A DNA stretch of 64,000 nt from NCBI GenBank assembly GCA_900239685.1, contig OENT01000126.1, positions 62,001-126,000 of the forward strand. The letters run 5' to 3'. A program made the translations under genes and the position numbers. The notes beneath the pieces are model-generated. The model saw nothing but the letters and a program-made list of their open reading frames with translations. It was not told the origin of the DNA and did not search any database. Below, in pieces: positions 1 through 13,700 of this stretch; positions within the stretch are counted from its first letter, which is position 1, and the number at the start of each line of letters is the position of its first letter. Source of the DNA: Rotaria macrura (taxonomy: Eukaryota; Rotifera; Eurotatoria; Philodinida; Philodinidae).

Positions 1-369
1 GCCGAAATAAGTTTACTTCTCAATGATCTTAATCGAGTAGAACGTTTATCCATGCAACAATTTCAAGTAATATTCGAACGTTTAAGTCGCCAAAAAGAAT
101 GCGTTGCACCCATGGATGAATTTGTTGATGGTTTACGAGTATTTGATAAAGATGGTAATGGTCTAATACCAGCAACAGAATTACGTCATTTATTGACAAC
201 ATTAGGTTGGAAAAAAAAGGAAAGATATGAAATAATTTTATTCAATGATTTTTCATATTTAGGTGAGCGTTTAACAGACGACGAAGTCGAACAATTGATT
301 TATGAATTCGAAGATAAACAAGGAATGATTGCATATGAAGATTTTATTAAAGCTGTACTTCAACGTTAA
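1..369 (+). CDS. Myosin essential light chain (EF-hand), 3' part
   Basis: C-terminal 103 codons of a calmodulin-superfamily protein, open at the left window edge in frame 1. The best match from memory is myosin essential (alkali) light chain, which binds the first IQ motif of the myosin heavy-chain lever arm. Exons are 1-205 and 263-369. The 57-nt intron 206-262 ends in ATTTAG, and removing it gives the family join [18 protein letters not shown]. An EF-hand loop [12 protein letters not shown] keeps all Ca-ligand positions (D1, D3, N5, E12). The last EF-hand ([12 protein letters not shown]) is degenerate, as usual for this family. The intron is a multiple of three and has no stop, so an unspliced transcript would still encode a protein with 19 extra residues. 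A divergent calmodulin or troponin C is possible, but the phrases [13 protein letters not shown] and [17 protein letters not shown] favour the essential light chain. Confidence 0.85.
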   Translation, partial: AEISLLLNDLNRVERLSMQQFQVIFERLSRQKECVAPMDEFVDGLRVFDKDGNGLIPATELRHLLTTLGWKKKERYEIILFNDFSYLGERLTDDEVEQLIYEFEDKQGMIAYEDFIKAVLQR

Positions 370-489
370 CGAATGAACATAGATTTGAATACTTTGGTTT
401 TCTTTACTCTTTGTGTATACATCAGATATATATATATATACATAGATATCATTAGTGTCAAATAATTGCACTCTTTTTTCTGTCTTTTT

Positions 490-507
490 GTTTGTTTTTT
501 TTTTCAG
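490..507 (+). promoter_or_regulatory. Splice acceptor (cis or spliced-leader) upstream of PCBD
   Basis: A T-run ending in TTTTCAG sits 34 nt before the ATG of the carbinolamine dehydratase gene and 136 nt after the light-chain stop. No coding exon is visible between the two genes, so this is either the end of a 5'UTR intron or a trans-splice site. Confidence 0.5.
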
Positions 508-541
508 ACGAATTAAGATAAAAGAAACAGAAGCAGCATAC

Positions 542-973
542 ATGTCTTTTACTATTAATCGTGGTTATTTACGACTTGTAAAATTATTCCATCCATTGAC
601 ATCTTCTAGATTTAATAATTATTCGAACAGTTTAACAACAAATATATATAAAAAGAAAATGCGAGCTAAACTTGAAGGTGAACAACGAAGCGAATTCATA
701 AAACAAATGGAAACAAACGGATGGACATTACTTGAAAATCGTGATGCTATAACAAAAAAATTTTTATTTAAAAATTTTAATCAAGCATTTGGATTTATGA
801 CACGTGTAGCTTTATTAGCCGAAAAACTTGATCATCATCCTGAATGGTTTAATGTTTATAATAAAGTTGAAGTTACATTAAGTACACATGATTTAAATGG
901 TCTATCGACTCATGATGTAAAAATGGCTCAATTCATGGATAAATGTGTTTTGGAAACAACGGATTCGAAATAA
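542..973 (+). CDS. PCBD1: Pterin-4-alpha-carbinolamine dehydratase
   Basis: Single-exon, 143-aa reading frame. The enzyme dehydrates 4a-hydroxytetrahydrobiopterin made by aromatic amino-acid hydroxylases. In vertebrates it also acts as DCoH, the dimerisation cofactor of HNF1. The core from about residue 44 carries the family signature [20 protein letters not shown] with the paired active-site histidines, followed by STHD. The second Met (659) would give the usual ~104-aa family length. The first Met adds about 39 basic, Ser/Thr/Arg-rich residues without acidic residues, which could be a mitochondrial presequence; that is inference. A start upstream at 455 would cross a T-rich splice acceptor and is rejected. 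The gene follows the light-chain gene on the same strand at very short distance, which suggests co-transcription. Confidence 0.93.
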   Translation: MSFTINRGYLRLVKLFHPLTSSRFNNYSNSLTTNIYKKKMRAKLEGEQRSEFIKQMETNGWTLLENRDAITKKFLFKNFNQAFGFMTRVALLAEKLDHHPEWFNVYNKVEVTLSTHDLNGLSTHDVKMAQFMDKCVLETTDSK

Positions 974-3900
974 GTTTTGCTCTTCATCAGAAAACTTGAT
1001 AAGGACTCTAGTCGTGTATGTTGCCATTTTGTTTTTGTGTTTTTTTATTGTATCTGGTTATTTTTTATTTCAATAATAAACATGGGCGATGGATTCAATA
1101 TCATATGATTGCTAAGTTTTTACAAGTGAAAAAAAAACATACAAAACTGGGTTTATTCTATGTTAATATCAAGATAGCATCTTGTTCTACAACGAATATT
1201 TTACTACAGTATTGCCAAAATCGAATGATTTATTTTTCACTTCCTTGGTTAAAGTTAGAAGAAGGGAAACTTCATCTTGAGAATGGCGAGCTGACACTTT
1301 CTCTCTTTTTATTTAGAGATTTCTACAAACAAATAAAGTAAATATTATTCTATACTATATGAGATAACATATGTTCTTTTGAGTTAACAATATCTTCAAT
1401 CGATACATTTGTTTCAATTCTGTTTTTCATTTGTAAAAATCAGACGAATAATAAATGCTAGATATAATACTACAAAGAAAAATTAGTCATCTCATACAAT
1501 GTGTAAGATTTGGATTGAAACTTGTAGTTCAATGGCAGTAACATACATGTTTTGATTGTGAAATGATCAAAACATATTTAAAAAAAACATAGAGAATCGA
1601 ATGATTATTTTAATATTCATCAATATGAATTATTAATCAACTTTCGAACTCGATGATATGTTTCAATTGAAATAGAATTGTTTTGATATGTTTTGTCATT
1701 CAATGCTTTTCAAAACTACTAGATCATTATATAAATTTTAGGACCATAAAAATAATCCTAATAATAATAATGGAAATAATAAAAAGACAAGACATACTTG
1801 AAAACATTTCTATCGAAAACTATTTGTGTACCGCAAGTTCTTTTAACTTTCTTGAGACTTCATTTTCTTCTCTCGCGTACCTAATTACTCAAAACGTGAT
1901 TTGCTAAATCAACCGGACAAGTACACAATTCTTATGGTACAATCAACAAGCAAGATTGTTGCCACACCAAAACTAATTAAACGTGAACCATCCGTAAGAA
2001 ATATAAATATCTAACCGAGTCGAATATAATATTTGAGAATGGAAAAAAGCAACGAATAAAAAAATTTGATGACCAAAACACATATTACCCCGAAGCTGAA
2101 TGTTAGCAAATGTCTTAATGACTCACATTTAAACCAATGATATATTTATTCTTTGTGATTCATTGAAATACGATTTTTCATTTGAGGACAAAAAAAATAC
2201 TTTTCAAGTTCATCGTTAATTCATAGAACATCCGTGATAATTTACAATTCATTTTATCAATCCCAACAGTATGAATCTATTTCATAGATGGCATTGACAT
2301 AAACTATTCTCTTAATGATTGTGAAATAGTTAAAATTCTCTGAGAATTAAATAAAAACGAATATAAATTTTAAAGTCTTATCGCATATCATCTATTCTAT
2401 ATACATTTACACCGGCATAAAAATCAATCAGATTGAATTCGAGAACAATTCTCCATTTGGATTATGTTATTTTGACAGCGATGTATATCTTAAACTGAAG
2501 TGCAAATTGAATTCTCATGAGTATAGCACAATATATACCGAAGCAAATTCATGTTACAAGAAAATCATAACATCTTGAAAAATATTCAAGGTTCATTTTT
2601 AATAAACATCAGTAATGTGATCAACTGAATTGGATTTCATAAATTATAATCTAATAGTGTGTGTATTTCGTTTTTAGAATGATGATGAGAATCATCTCGA
2701 TATGATTTTACTTTATCGTGCAAAATGTTTATAGTATACCGTTCGTATTATATGTAATCAATAAAAATCGTTGAAAATTGATATGTCATCTATGCATAAT
2801 TATGAAAGTGACTTTCGTCAATACATCGAACCTTTTCTCTGTGGGCAACACTGAATTTTCATTAGGTACATAAGACAATGATGTAATACGTCATTCTTTT
2901 TTGTACATGAAAAAAAATTTTCTATATTCCTAATTGAACGACAGCACTCAGCATTTATATAATCACTATGAAAAAGAATTTGAACACGTAGATTTTAGAC
3001 TGATTATTGTACGCAAACGAAAAAATGAAAAACAAGAGAAGACAAGATCTTCTAGAATATTGTATTTCATACAAATCAAGCACATGATTCAATTTACTTT
3101 TCTTTTCGATTCCTTAAGCTGCTTGTTGAATTGTTCTATAATGTATTTGCATCAATCTATAGCAGATTTAGATGCTCATTTCTCACATATAAATAGATAT
3201 CAATGTGCGTTGGGACGTAATTTCATTTTAGGTTTCTTTTTCTATTATTACTATAGACACTAGTCAAATGAATATGTGTTACGCCGTCTATATGGAAAGT
3301 GTAATATAAGCTTTCTCTTGTGACTAGATCTATCTCATTTGTGCCACCTAAAGTTAATCACTCGTGTAAGATGATCACACTTTCAACAAAAAATACTTCT
3401 CATATATTTTTACTAATATAAAGACAATGATGAATAAGTTCTTGAGTTCATTGAATTTTTATTCTTACGATTATTTGGACTCATATGTATATTCAATATT
3501 CTTAGGGAATGTACGAAACAAATCATGAAAAGTAAAATTATGGATAAGCAGTGTGAGAATACTGGAAAGATCAAATGTTCGATTCATTCAACCGATTATA
3601 AAATAAGGGAAAGCATATATCTTTTGAAGGTTTGTTTTCGTATATTGAACGATAGATCTTTCTCACATCTATTCCATATGTTTCAATAAAAACAAAAAAA
3701 GAATGAGTGAATATTTTAACGCTATTTTAAACTAACATTTTATAAGAGACACTTGTTCAACATGTTACGCTTCACTGATGATTATATTGGCACATAGTTT
3801 ATGTTTTTTATGACATTGATGACACCGTTAGTATTCTCGGGAGATGTGAGATTAACTCATTGTTTTACGTTAATTATTTGACGAACAAAATAGCACATCT

Positions 3901-4374
3901 TCTATTTACAGTTAATTGTTCAATATGTCCGAAAAGATACAAAGGTACTATCGTTCTCTTCTGATGTAGACTGATCATTATTAACATCAACTGCTCATTT
4001 TTTTTCCAGTTATCCATGGTGTCAGAACGAAAGAAATGCAAGGAGACAGAGAAAGAGAGAGAGAGAGAAAGCGAACGACAGTTCGTCCATTTTTCTCTTC
4101 TCTTTGTGTGGCTCGGCTTCTTTTTTTCTTTTCCATCGTCACATTCATTAATCGTTCCATCAATACACATATAAAGAGAGAGAGAGAGAGCGAGCGAGCG
4201 AGCTAGAAGGATCCACATATTCTCTTCTCCTCTACATCTTAACGAAGCATGAATACATTTTCAATATAATTAAATAGACACACACGAACTGTACATAACA
4301 CACACACACATACACAAACACATAAGTCTACATCGAAGAAAAAAAAACAACAAATTCTTGACATATATTTACCA
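974..4374. other. Intergenic, no gene recognised
   Basis: AT-rich DNA. Short open frames at 1018-1341, 1683-1907 and 2934-3263 have no recognisable domain, no splice context and low-complexity composition. Two GA-rich tracts lie at the right end, close to the start of the Ig-domain gene (see separate entry). Confidence 0.6.
4043..4204. repeat. Two GA/GAGC-rich tracts upstream of the Ig gene
   Basis: (GA)n-rich stretches at 4043-4070 and 4174-4204, the second passing into (GAGC) units. They lie 170-330 nt before the start codon of the IgLON-like gene, a typical place for GAGA-type promoter elements. A regulatory role is inference; they may be plain microsatellites. Confidence 0.5.
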
Positions 4375-7088
4375 ATGTTACTGTTTCTATTATTATTATT
4401 ATTGATTACAATCTCTTCAACCAAATCGAACGAAATTGATTCAGGTATGTTATAAGAAACTTCTTTTCGACTGGCAACAGATAACTATTGAGTATGGAAA
4501 ATAGTTTGATTGTTTTCTTTTTGCATAAACATGTAACATCTGTACATAGATGAATAAAAAAAACGTTTTCCTGTGCGGACATGCTCTCTCTATATGGATG
4601 TATAACAGAAGCAGACCATGCCAGATTAAGTCTTGTATTTCAAACAAACATCCTAAAAGCGATAGTGAACATAATAATGAAGCTATAGTTAATTTAAAAA
4701 CGAAAGAATGTACATGATTTTGTCACCTCAACGTGACTAGAAGATTAGCACATGCGTACAAAAAAAAAGGAAATCGATGTTGTATTAATACCGGCGACAT
4801 GACCGTTGCTAGTTAAACATGTAAAAACTACACTAACTTATGAAAGTTCATTGAAATAAGAAACAGATAAGCTATTTTTTTATTTAATGAAACATATGAA
4901 AGAAATACAGAGGAGTGTTTCTGTCTGAAGTATGTTTGTCCGTGAAAGAAGTGTGTCCATTATAGCTTCTTACTAATATTAAACTACTCTCAAGAAGATT
5001 GTTCATGTGAATGTGTGACACATCGAATGGAATAAAACGTCTTTATGTTTGTTAAGAGTTGTACGATTAAAAAACAAAATCAAATGTCTGAGAAAAAAAA
5101 GAAGAAGAAGAAGAGGAAACATGAAAATCTAGATTTCATACAAGTCATATTTCGATTGGTATTCTTCTTCTTTCTCACAATGAAACATAGTATGGAAAAG
5201 ATATGCTTATCTGTTGTTTCTCATTTATCATCTTTATGTGTTTTCTCCTTGTAATATAAATAAGATTACATATGCTTTTAACAGATCAACCTTTTATGCC
5301 AAAATTTGATCAATCATATGAAACTGTTTCTGTTGTTGTTGGTAAACGAGCATTATTGCCATGTTACGTTTCATTACAAGATATGAAGAATAATGGACTC
5401 GGCTCATTTAAAGTAATAATTGTGTGTGTGTGATCGAAATAGAGAAAAATATGTAATCATTTATCTCTATTAGGTTATATGGATGAAATTGAATAATAGT
5501 TCAATATTGACAATGGAAGATCGACCAATCAATGGAGATTCAAGAATATCATTATTACATGCATATGCTGAAGAATGGAATTTACAAATAGATGATATCG
5601 ATGAAGACGATGCTGGTATATATCGATGTTTCGTAAATAATGGCATGTACAAAACATTAGTATTGGACGTTAAAGGTAAGCTTTATTGAAATATTTTCTT
5701 ATAGAAACAAAAGAGTCAATTTGTTTTTTTTTTGTTAGTTCCACCGAAAATTATTGATGAATTAACAACTGAACCGTATCCGTATCCAATCCGATCGGGT
5801 TCGAATTTTACAATAAAATGTTTTGGACATGGTAAACCAACTCCAAAAATTCGTATTCTTTCATATGATTCATCGGATAATGTTCGCAGTAAGTCATCAT
5901 GTTTGGTAGTTATCTCTATGTCTCAGCGGTGGTATCTTGTCATTCTTGAACATTTATCGTTTTTCTTGAATACGGGAGTCCAAAGAATGATGCGTCTCCG
6001 GAAATCAAGTTAACCATTCTGGTCTTTGTAGCTATTCTTCACTCCTAACAAAAAGTAAACGTTCGCTCTGCTGGAACAGGAAATCCGGGTAAACACATTG
6101 ATTGTTTTTTATTCTGCTCATCAATTGCAAAGAAACGAATACACTCAATCCAGCCTAATCGTGACGACTTCGGGACATTCTTCTTGATTATACTTAATTG
6201 AATATCAAACAATCTTTATTTTTCACTGAGTAAAAGACAGTCTCTTGAAATAATAATGTCTAATTGAACAGTTGACAAACCGTATAATCAGGGTTTCATT
6301 ATGTCTATCGCATAAAAAAATCAACGATTGACCTTTTCGTTTGTCTATAGGCTTCGTGTTTCGTTTTCTTTTAATTAGTGATCAGTGAACAAAATGAAGT
6401 GATGATTGTCAATATATCTCGTCATACAAATTCTCGTTATGAATGCATTGCTAGTAATGGTTATCCACCTGATGTAGCACGTTCATTTCAATTAAGAATT
6501 CAATATGCACCAGAAATAAATCTATTTATTAAAGAAGATCTTATATCGAATAAACTTTATTTCCTTAATTCAAATACCAATGAATTACGTATTAAATGTC
6601 AAGTTCTTATGAATCCATATGAGAAGATCTATTGGATAAAAGATAAGAAGAAATTTAATTATAGTTATCAGTTATACCATACCGGAAATTATGTTGTATC
6701 AGAATTAATTATAAAATATTATACGAATAGTGATCAAGGTGAATATACATGTATAGCTTCGAATTCTATTGGCATCAATTCAAAAAGTATTGAGCTAATT
6801 ACTTTAACAACAACAACAACAACAACTATAACCACAATAACTGACAGTGTCCCTACACGGCATCAACGTCCAAAATATACACGACCTACAACAACAGTAT
6901 TTCATACAACAGGAAGTCTGAGAATGATGACACTCTCATCAAATAGTAAATATGAAATAATTAACACTATGATAGTAGTTTACAACTTGTTCTTTTCTTC
7001 TTTTCACGTTCTAGGTGTTCATCATACGTATCATATAATATTATTATGGTTTTCTCTTATTCACAGTAGTTTATTTCAATTGAGATAA
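4375..7088 (+). CDS. IgLON/lachesin-like cell adhesion protein, three Ig domains, GPI anchor
   Basis: Five exons: 4375-4444, 5285-5412, 5474-5675, 5739-5888 and 6379-7088, giving 419 aa with all phases closing. Exon 1 encodes a Leu-rich signal peptide (MLLFLLLLLLITIS). Ig1 has LLPCYV, the core Trp in VIWMK and DDAGIYRC. Ig2 has TIKCFG and RYECIA but lacks the usual core Trp (IRILS instead). Ig3 has IKCQV, IYWIK and DQGEYTC. A Thr-rich stalk follows, then a hydrophobic C-terminal tail consistent with a GPI-anchor signal. Domain number and motifs fit the lachesin/neurotrimin/IgLON group, which works in neural cell-surface recognition. Intron 4 (5889-6378, 490 nt) is long for this genome. The start is fixed by the signal peptide; two GA-rich tracts lie just upstream. 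Confidence 0.88.
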
Positions 7089-9368
7089 TTTGAATAGTTT
7101 TGTTTAACGAAACTGTGATAAATAGATTTATTTGTCTTTTTTTTCTGTCTCACTCTCTCCCTCTTTAGGTAAGATTCTATAATTCAATGGCAATACATCT
7201 TCTATTTTGTTTCTCATTTTAGTGATGTCATTTGGTTATGTGTGTCTATATTTGTTTTCAATTGAATTTCTTCTTATTTTTTTTTTCGGTTTTCTTCTCT
7301 ACAATTTGTTTAACTTACAACATGTCGAATGATGAAGAAAATTTGTTTTATTTCAACAATTTTTCTGTTAGAAATGAAATTATATCTATATTAACCCTGT
7401 CATTGAATTTTATAAACTGTTGATACGTTCTTCACAATAAAGGAAATGAATTTACCCTGCCTTTAACTTTTCTTTTTCCTTTATTGAATATGTAAATTAA
7501 GTTTGATTTCATCAACTTAGCGAAATATTTGAAATTCGTATATTTGAATAAGATTGTTGAAGTTGAGTTGATGGATGTTGATTACATAAAAAGAAACTTA
7601 TGATGTTTACATATCACATTCATTCGAAAAAGATTAAAATCGAGCCGCATTGAATTGAGATTCGAATCGACATGATTGTAATAGGAAGAAGCAACTGTGT
7701 TTTCTCTTTTCTTTTTTGATGAACGAAACGTTACTTTAGATTTGATGACAAAAGGTAATGCTACTGTTTGATCTTCTTTGATCTGAACTTAGTTCTGTGT
7801 ATGTTTAACTGTCAAAGAATAAATAAATATTCAAGAAATCTGTTACACGATGAAATTCAATACATTCTTTAAACATGAAGTTAGAGTATTTTTTCTCATA
7901 TACATTCTTAATTATTCTCACTCATTGTGTCAAATATAATCAGCTTATGTGACAAGATTTATATCAAAATGGAAAAAATGAATTAACCCTCAGTTATTCT
8001 TTTTTTTCTTTTTAATGAGAAGAAACCTTGATGATGAAACATCATCTTGTGAGGTTAGAGTTAATATGATATAATGATGGAAACGATAGTCAACTGATGG
8101 AAGTTTATTTGAACTAATTGAAAATGATCGATACAGGATCATGAATCATTTGATGTTCAGCCGAATTCTTATCGCTTATCATCATCTATCATCGTTTTGT
8201 TTATATTTCATTCAAATCGATCTTTATTCTTACAGAATGAAAAAAAAAAAGTAGAAACACAGACAGACCATAGTCGAATAGTAAGTAGTACACATTGTAT
8301 CTATCCGAGATATACTTTTAATAAACATTGAAATGGAAAATATTTATTCGAGAGTGATTCGTTCATTAATAATACTTCTTATCTCTTGTGCCAGTCACGA
8401 AAAAAAAAAGAAAAAGAAACTTAATTAGAGCAATTTTCAATGGATTAACGACCAATAGATTCAGTGATGCAAATCTTTGTTTCAAGTTGACATGCACGGA
8501 GACCCTTTTGCTTTTTTCTATTTTCAACAGACGTCTCTTGATATTATGACATAAAACGCAAGTTTTGCACGACCACTAAATATATATGACATTTAATAAC
8601 AGACATTAGCTACATTTCGATTCGTATTTTAATATTTATAGATCCTAAAGTTTCCATTCGTCTACGACTCGTGTTTATGATGCACTAGCGATTAAATATA
8701 GAATATATTTAGAAAAAAGTATTCCTTATGTTGAGCTAGTCAACTGAATCAAATAAGATCATTTCATGATTATAAGTATCGACATTGGCTCTGACTCAAT
8801 ATCGAATAACTTATGAAAATTTTAGATCGGTTTAAATTAAAAGACAACACAATCTCATATTGATCATGTTTGTTGTCAAGATTCAATACTATTATATGTG
8901 AACATGATGAATATCTAGTATCGTTTGATAGTTAATGCAACTACTGTACGTAGTAAGGTGAAATTCTAAAATATAATTCAGTTCAATTTGTCAAATCATA
9001 AAACAAGCTGGTTTTTGGAGAACATCTCACTTCATTAATACATTGATTGATGTTATAATCGATATAGCTACTTTAATACTTCTTCGATATTTCACATACT
9101 TATATATAAATATATATGTGATCATTCAATTATCTGGTTTTCTATATTTTATAATACTTTCATAATTAAATCATATATTAGTTTTCTCATTCTTTTCTAA
9201 TTTCTTTTTATTTCTAATAGAATTAAAAGAACAAAATAGTTCCATCAAATCAAAAATACCGCCTTGAGATTACTCTGATTGAATATTATCTCGTTTCATT
9301 CAGTTCCTAAAGAATAAAAAGAGGAAAGAAAAAAGAAAATTTTTTGTTTTGAGCAATAAAATTTTTCA
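7089..9368. other. Convergent intergenic region, nothing recognised
   Basis: Lies between the 3' ends of the Ig gene (+) and spermidine synthase (-). AT-rich with short A and T runs. The open frame at 7232-7423 is low-complexity Phe/Leu and is not credible as a gene. Confidence 0.55.
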
Positions 9369-10574
<1,206 letters not shown>

Positions 10575-10799
10575 ATCTGAAAGAAGTACTGAAAAAAAAT
10601 CTACACTGTAATAACCTCTTATTTGATTGTTCTAGTATATAAGTATAAGCCTCAAAACGATAATAAAATAGTCAAGCATTTCTTCACGTTATAACTTATG
10701 TATATATATATATATATGTATAAAAGAAAAGAATCGTTACAACAGAAAAAAAAATAGTGTGTATACAGAGAGAAGAAAAAAAACATAGGTCGGTTCGAA

Positions 10800-13700
10800 T
10801 CATCGTAAGTCATGGTTAAATACATAAGTTAAATAGGGCAGATCAGCAAAAAGATGTGTGCATAAGTAAAGAATTAAATCAGATACATGAAAGAAAGTTA
10901 CATCAGTACGTTGCAAATATTCACTGTTACAATGAATTAGTTCATTTTTTAAGTCACTGTATTCATTTATGGTTGCTGCTAACGATAAACTTGTTAAGTT
11001 TTGTTTCAGTATCGCATTATTTGCTGACGATAAATCTGGATGGCGATCATTCGGTTCAATTCGTATTTTAAATGGTACATCTGTTAGTTGTTGTAATTGC
11101 ATAATGCCCACTAATTTGATAAATAAGCGAAACCTATATGAACGAAAAACAAAATATATACATTTATAATGGAACAATGAGGCGTATTGGTTGAACGATT
11201 TAGTATAGAACTCTTGATGTAATGAAAATGAGAAAACAAAAAGTTCACGCACTAAACATAATATTGTTTTCAAAAAGAAAAAATAACAACATGAAAAATA
11301 AAGGAACAGTCCTAGAGTTGCTTATCGTATGAAAAATTGATTACTCGAATAGAAAGCAACACGAAAAAAGTTATTAGTGACAAGTAGACACACGTTGATC
11401 AAATCAAAATTTCGATAGATTCAAAATTTTTATGTTTAAACATGAACGCGTTCTCATTTCATATTGAGAAAAGGCGAGCTGAATTCATCGCATATATAAT
11501 TTTAATGCTAACGAAAGAAAAATGATGATGGACGCCCTGATGAAAAACTCGATGTTGAATTGAGTAAATTAAACTGAGCTGTAGTTCCTAGGATGTTTTA
11601 ACACGATGCATTCAGGGGATTAGAGCAATGAAAGAAAAAGAAATTCTCTGATGAACTTCATTCTATTCATCGGTTTTGTTTTCTGCGTGAAATAACTTCC
11701 TTTTCTTTTAAATTTACCAACATAGCAAAATTGCCTTGTAGAAACAAGTTCACAAAGAAACATGTAATAGAAATCATGAACAATGTTTTTATTGTATATT
11801 AAATGTATTGTCTAGTGTTACCTGAGAGAATATTGAATCTTTTTTCCAATTCCAATCATAGCAAATATTCCACTGTAAGAATATTCTTTACCATCGACTC
11901 CCAATGTTATCAGCCAATTTGCATAGTTCTTAATAAGACGTATTAATAAAACATCCGTACTTTTTCCATAGTCCAATTGATGTTTTACTATTTGATTGAT
12001 TTTAATCATGATTAATAGAACACGTTCTTCTTCACCGTACTTAATATGTAATTTACCATTGGTACATAGATCAATTAATTTTTCAAGATATCTATATTCA
12101 TGATGTAATATATCTTCACTTTTAACTTGTTGATTATATTTTAATTCATATTCCGATACAAGATATAATGTTAAAAATGCACTATGTTCACAACATATTT
12201 GAAGAAAATCATCGACTTTAATATTTGATAAATCTTCATTCAATTGAAATAAATTAAATATAATTGACCAATCATGTTCATGATCATGTTGAAAATAAAT
12301 AGAAAGAATCGATTCGAAAAATAAAACTTTCCTATTCCGATCTTTTACTGTACGACATATAGTAATAAATAATGATAACATTGTTATAGAATTTTGACTA
12401 TGACGTATCCAATCAAGAAAATAATTCTGATAGGAATTCAGTATTGTTTGTCCGAATGAATTTATATTAAGAAAACGTATTAGTTCAACAAATAAATCGA
12501 CAAGTTCATCATTCATGCATAGTTTACCTTGTATTGCTAATGATTCAATATCATTAAGTAAATTAATTAATGTTAAACGATAATCATCTTGATTACATTG
12601 AGTTTTAGCATTAATCAAGGATTGCTCGAATAAACGAAGATAACATAAACGTTTGAAATGTATTCGATTACTTGCAAGTGAAGAAGCATTGAATTCAGAT
12701 GCACAACGAAGAATTCTGAAAGAAAACATGACATCTTGAAATTCTCTTCTTGATAGATGCCGTATTGGTTTTGAATACAACTGATATATCTATACCACTT
12801 TCTAGACGACTATTAAGGATCAATAATACAGGTTTTATCAAAAAGAAAACAAAAACGAATGGCAACATGTATCTAATGATGATCAAAACCAAGAGACTAC
12901 CGATGGAATTTTATGATGATGCATCATACAGAGTAATATGTATGCTGATTGAAACCACAAAACCCTCGCTGCTTGTGATCATTATTGATTATGTAATCTA
13001 TTGAATTCTAGTGCAAACCAATTCGTGAGTAAGAGGTACTATCAATGTTCGATTATGACACACTAAATCAATGCTAACTAACATTGTAGAAACGAAGTCA
13101 AAGACCAACACTAAATCTGTGATGATTCTCACCAACGTTCGAACGATATCATTTGCACTCATAGTTTTTCAAGGAAAAAGTACAATTATTCATATGATGT
13201 ACTTGATAGTACGACGTGTTAGTTAAGAAGAGTACTTAACACTGAAATAAGAGAATAGAAAATAAAAATGGATTTTGTACTCTGCCTAATTGAGGTTAGA
13301 TCAATTTACTTATATCTATAAGATTGACTGAATCACATAGATTTGTTTTCAAAGATCATTGTACTATAATTTAATGAACAAAAATACATACTTGCTTCTC
13401 TTACAGAAATAGAAATACTTCTACTATGATGTATTGTTTATCAGCAGATATGAATAACAAATATGCAATTACTAGTTCTTATTTCTATAAAAATGGGACA
13501 TTTTTTGGATGGAATAAACTGACCAATGATACAAGAGTTATATAGAAGTTTTACACGTTGATTATTAACTTCATATCCGTAGTTAAGTCTGATCAATACA
13601 GAATTAAATTTAAATGTGCATTTGTACGTCTCTAATTATTCATTTTTTTTAGTACCCTAAATCAATGTTGACTCAATGCTGAATCATTCCTAGCAAAAGA

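Noticed and set aside
1018..1341. 107-codon open frame after PCBD
   Set aside because: Low-complexity hydrophobic composition, no domain and no splice or neighbour support.
3874..4218. 114-codon minus-strand frame rich in Leu/Ser repeats
   Set aside because: Its repeats are a translation of the GA microsatellites.
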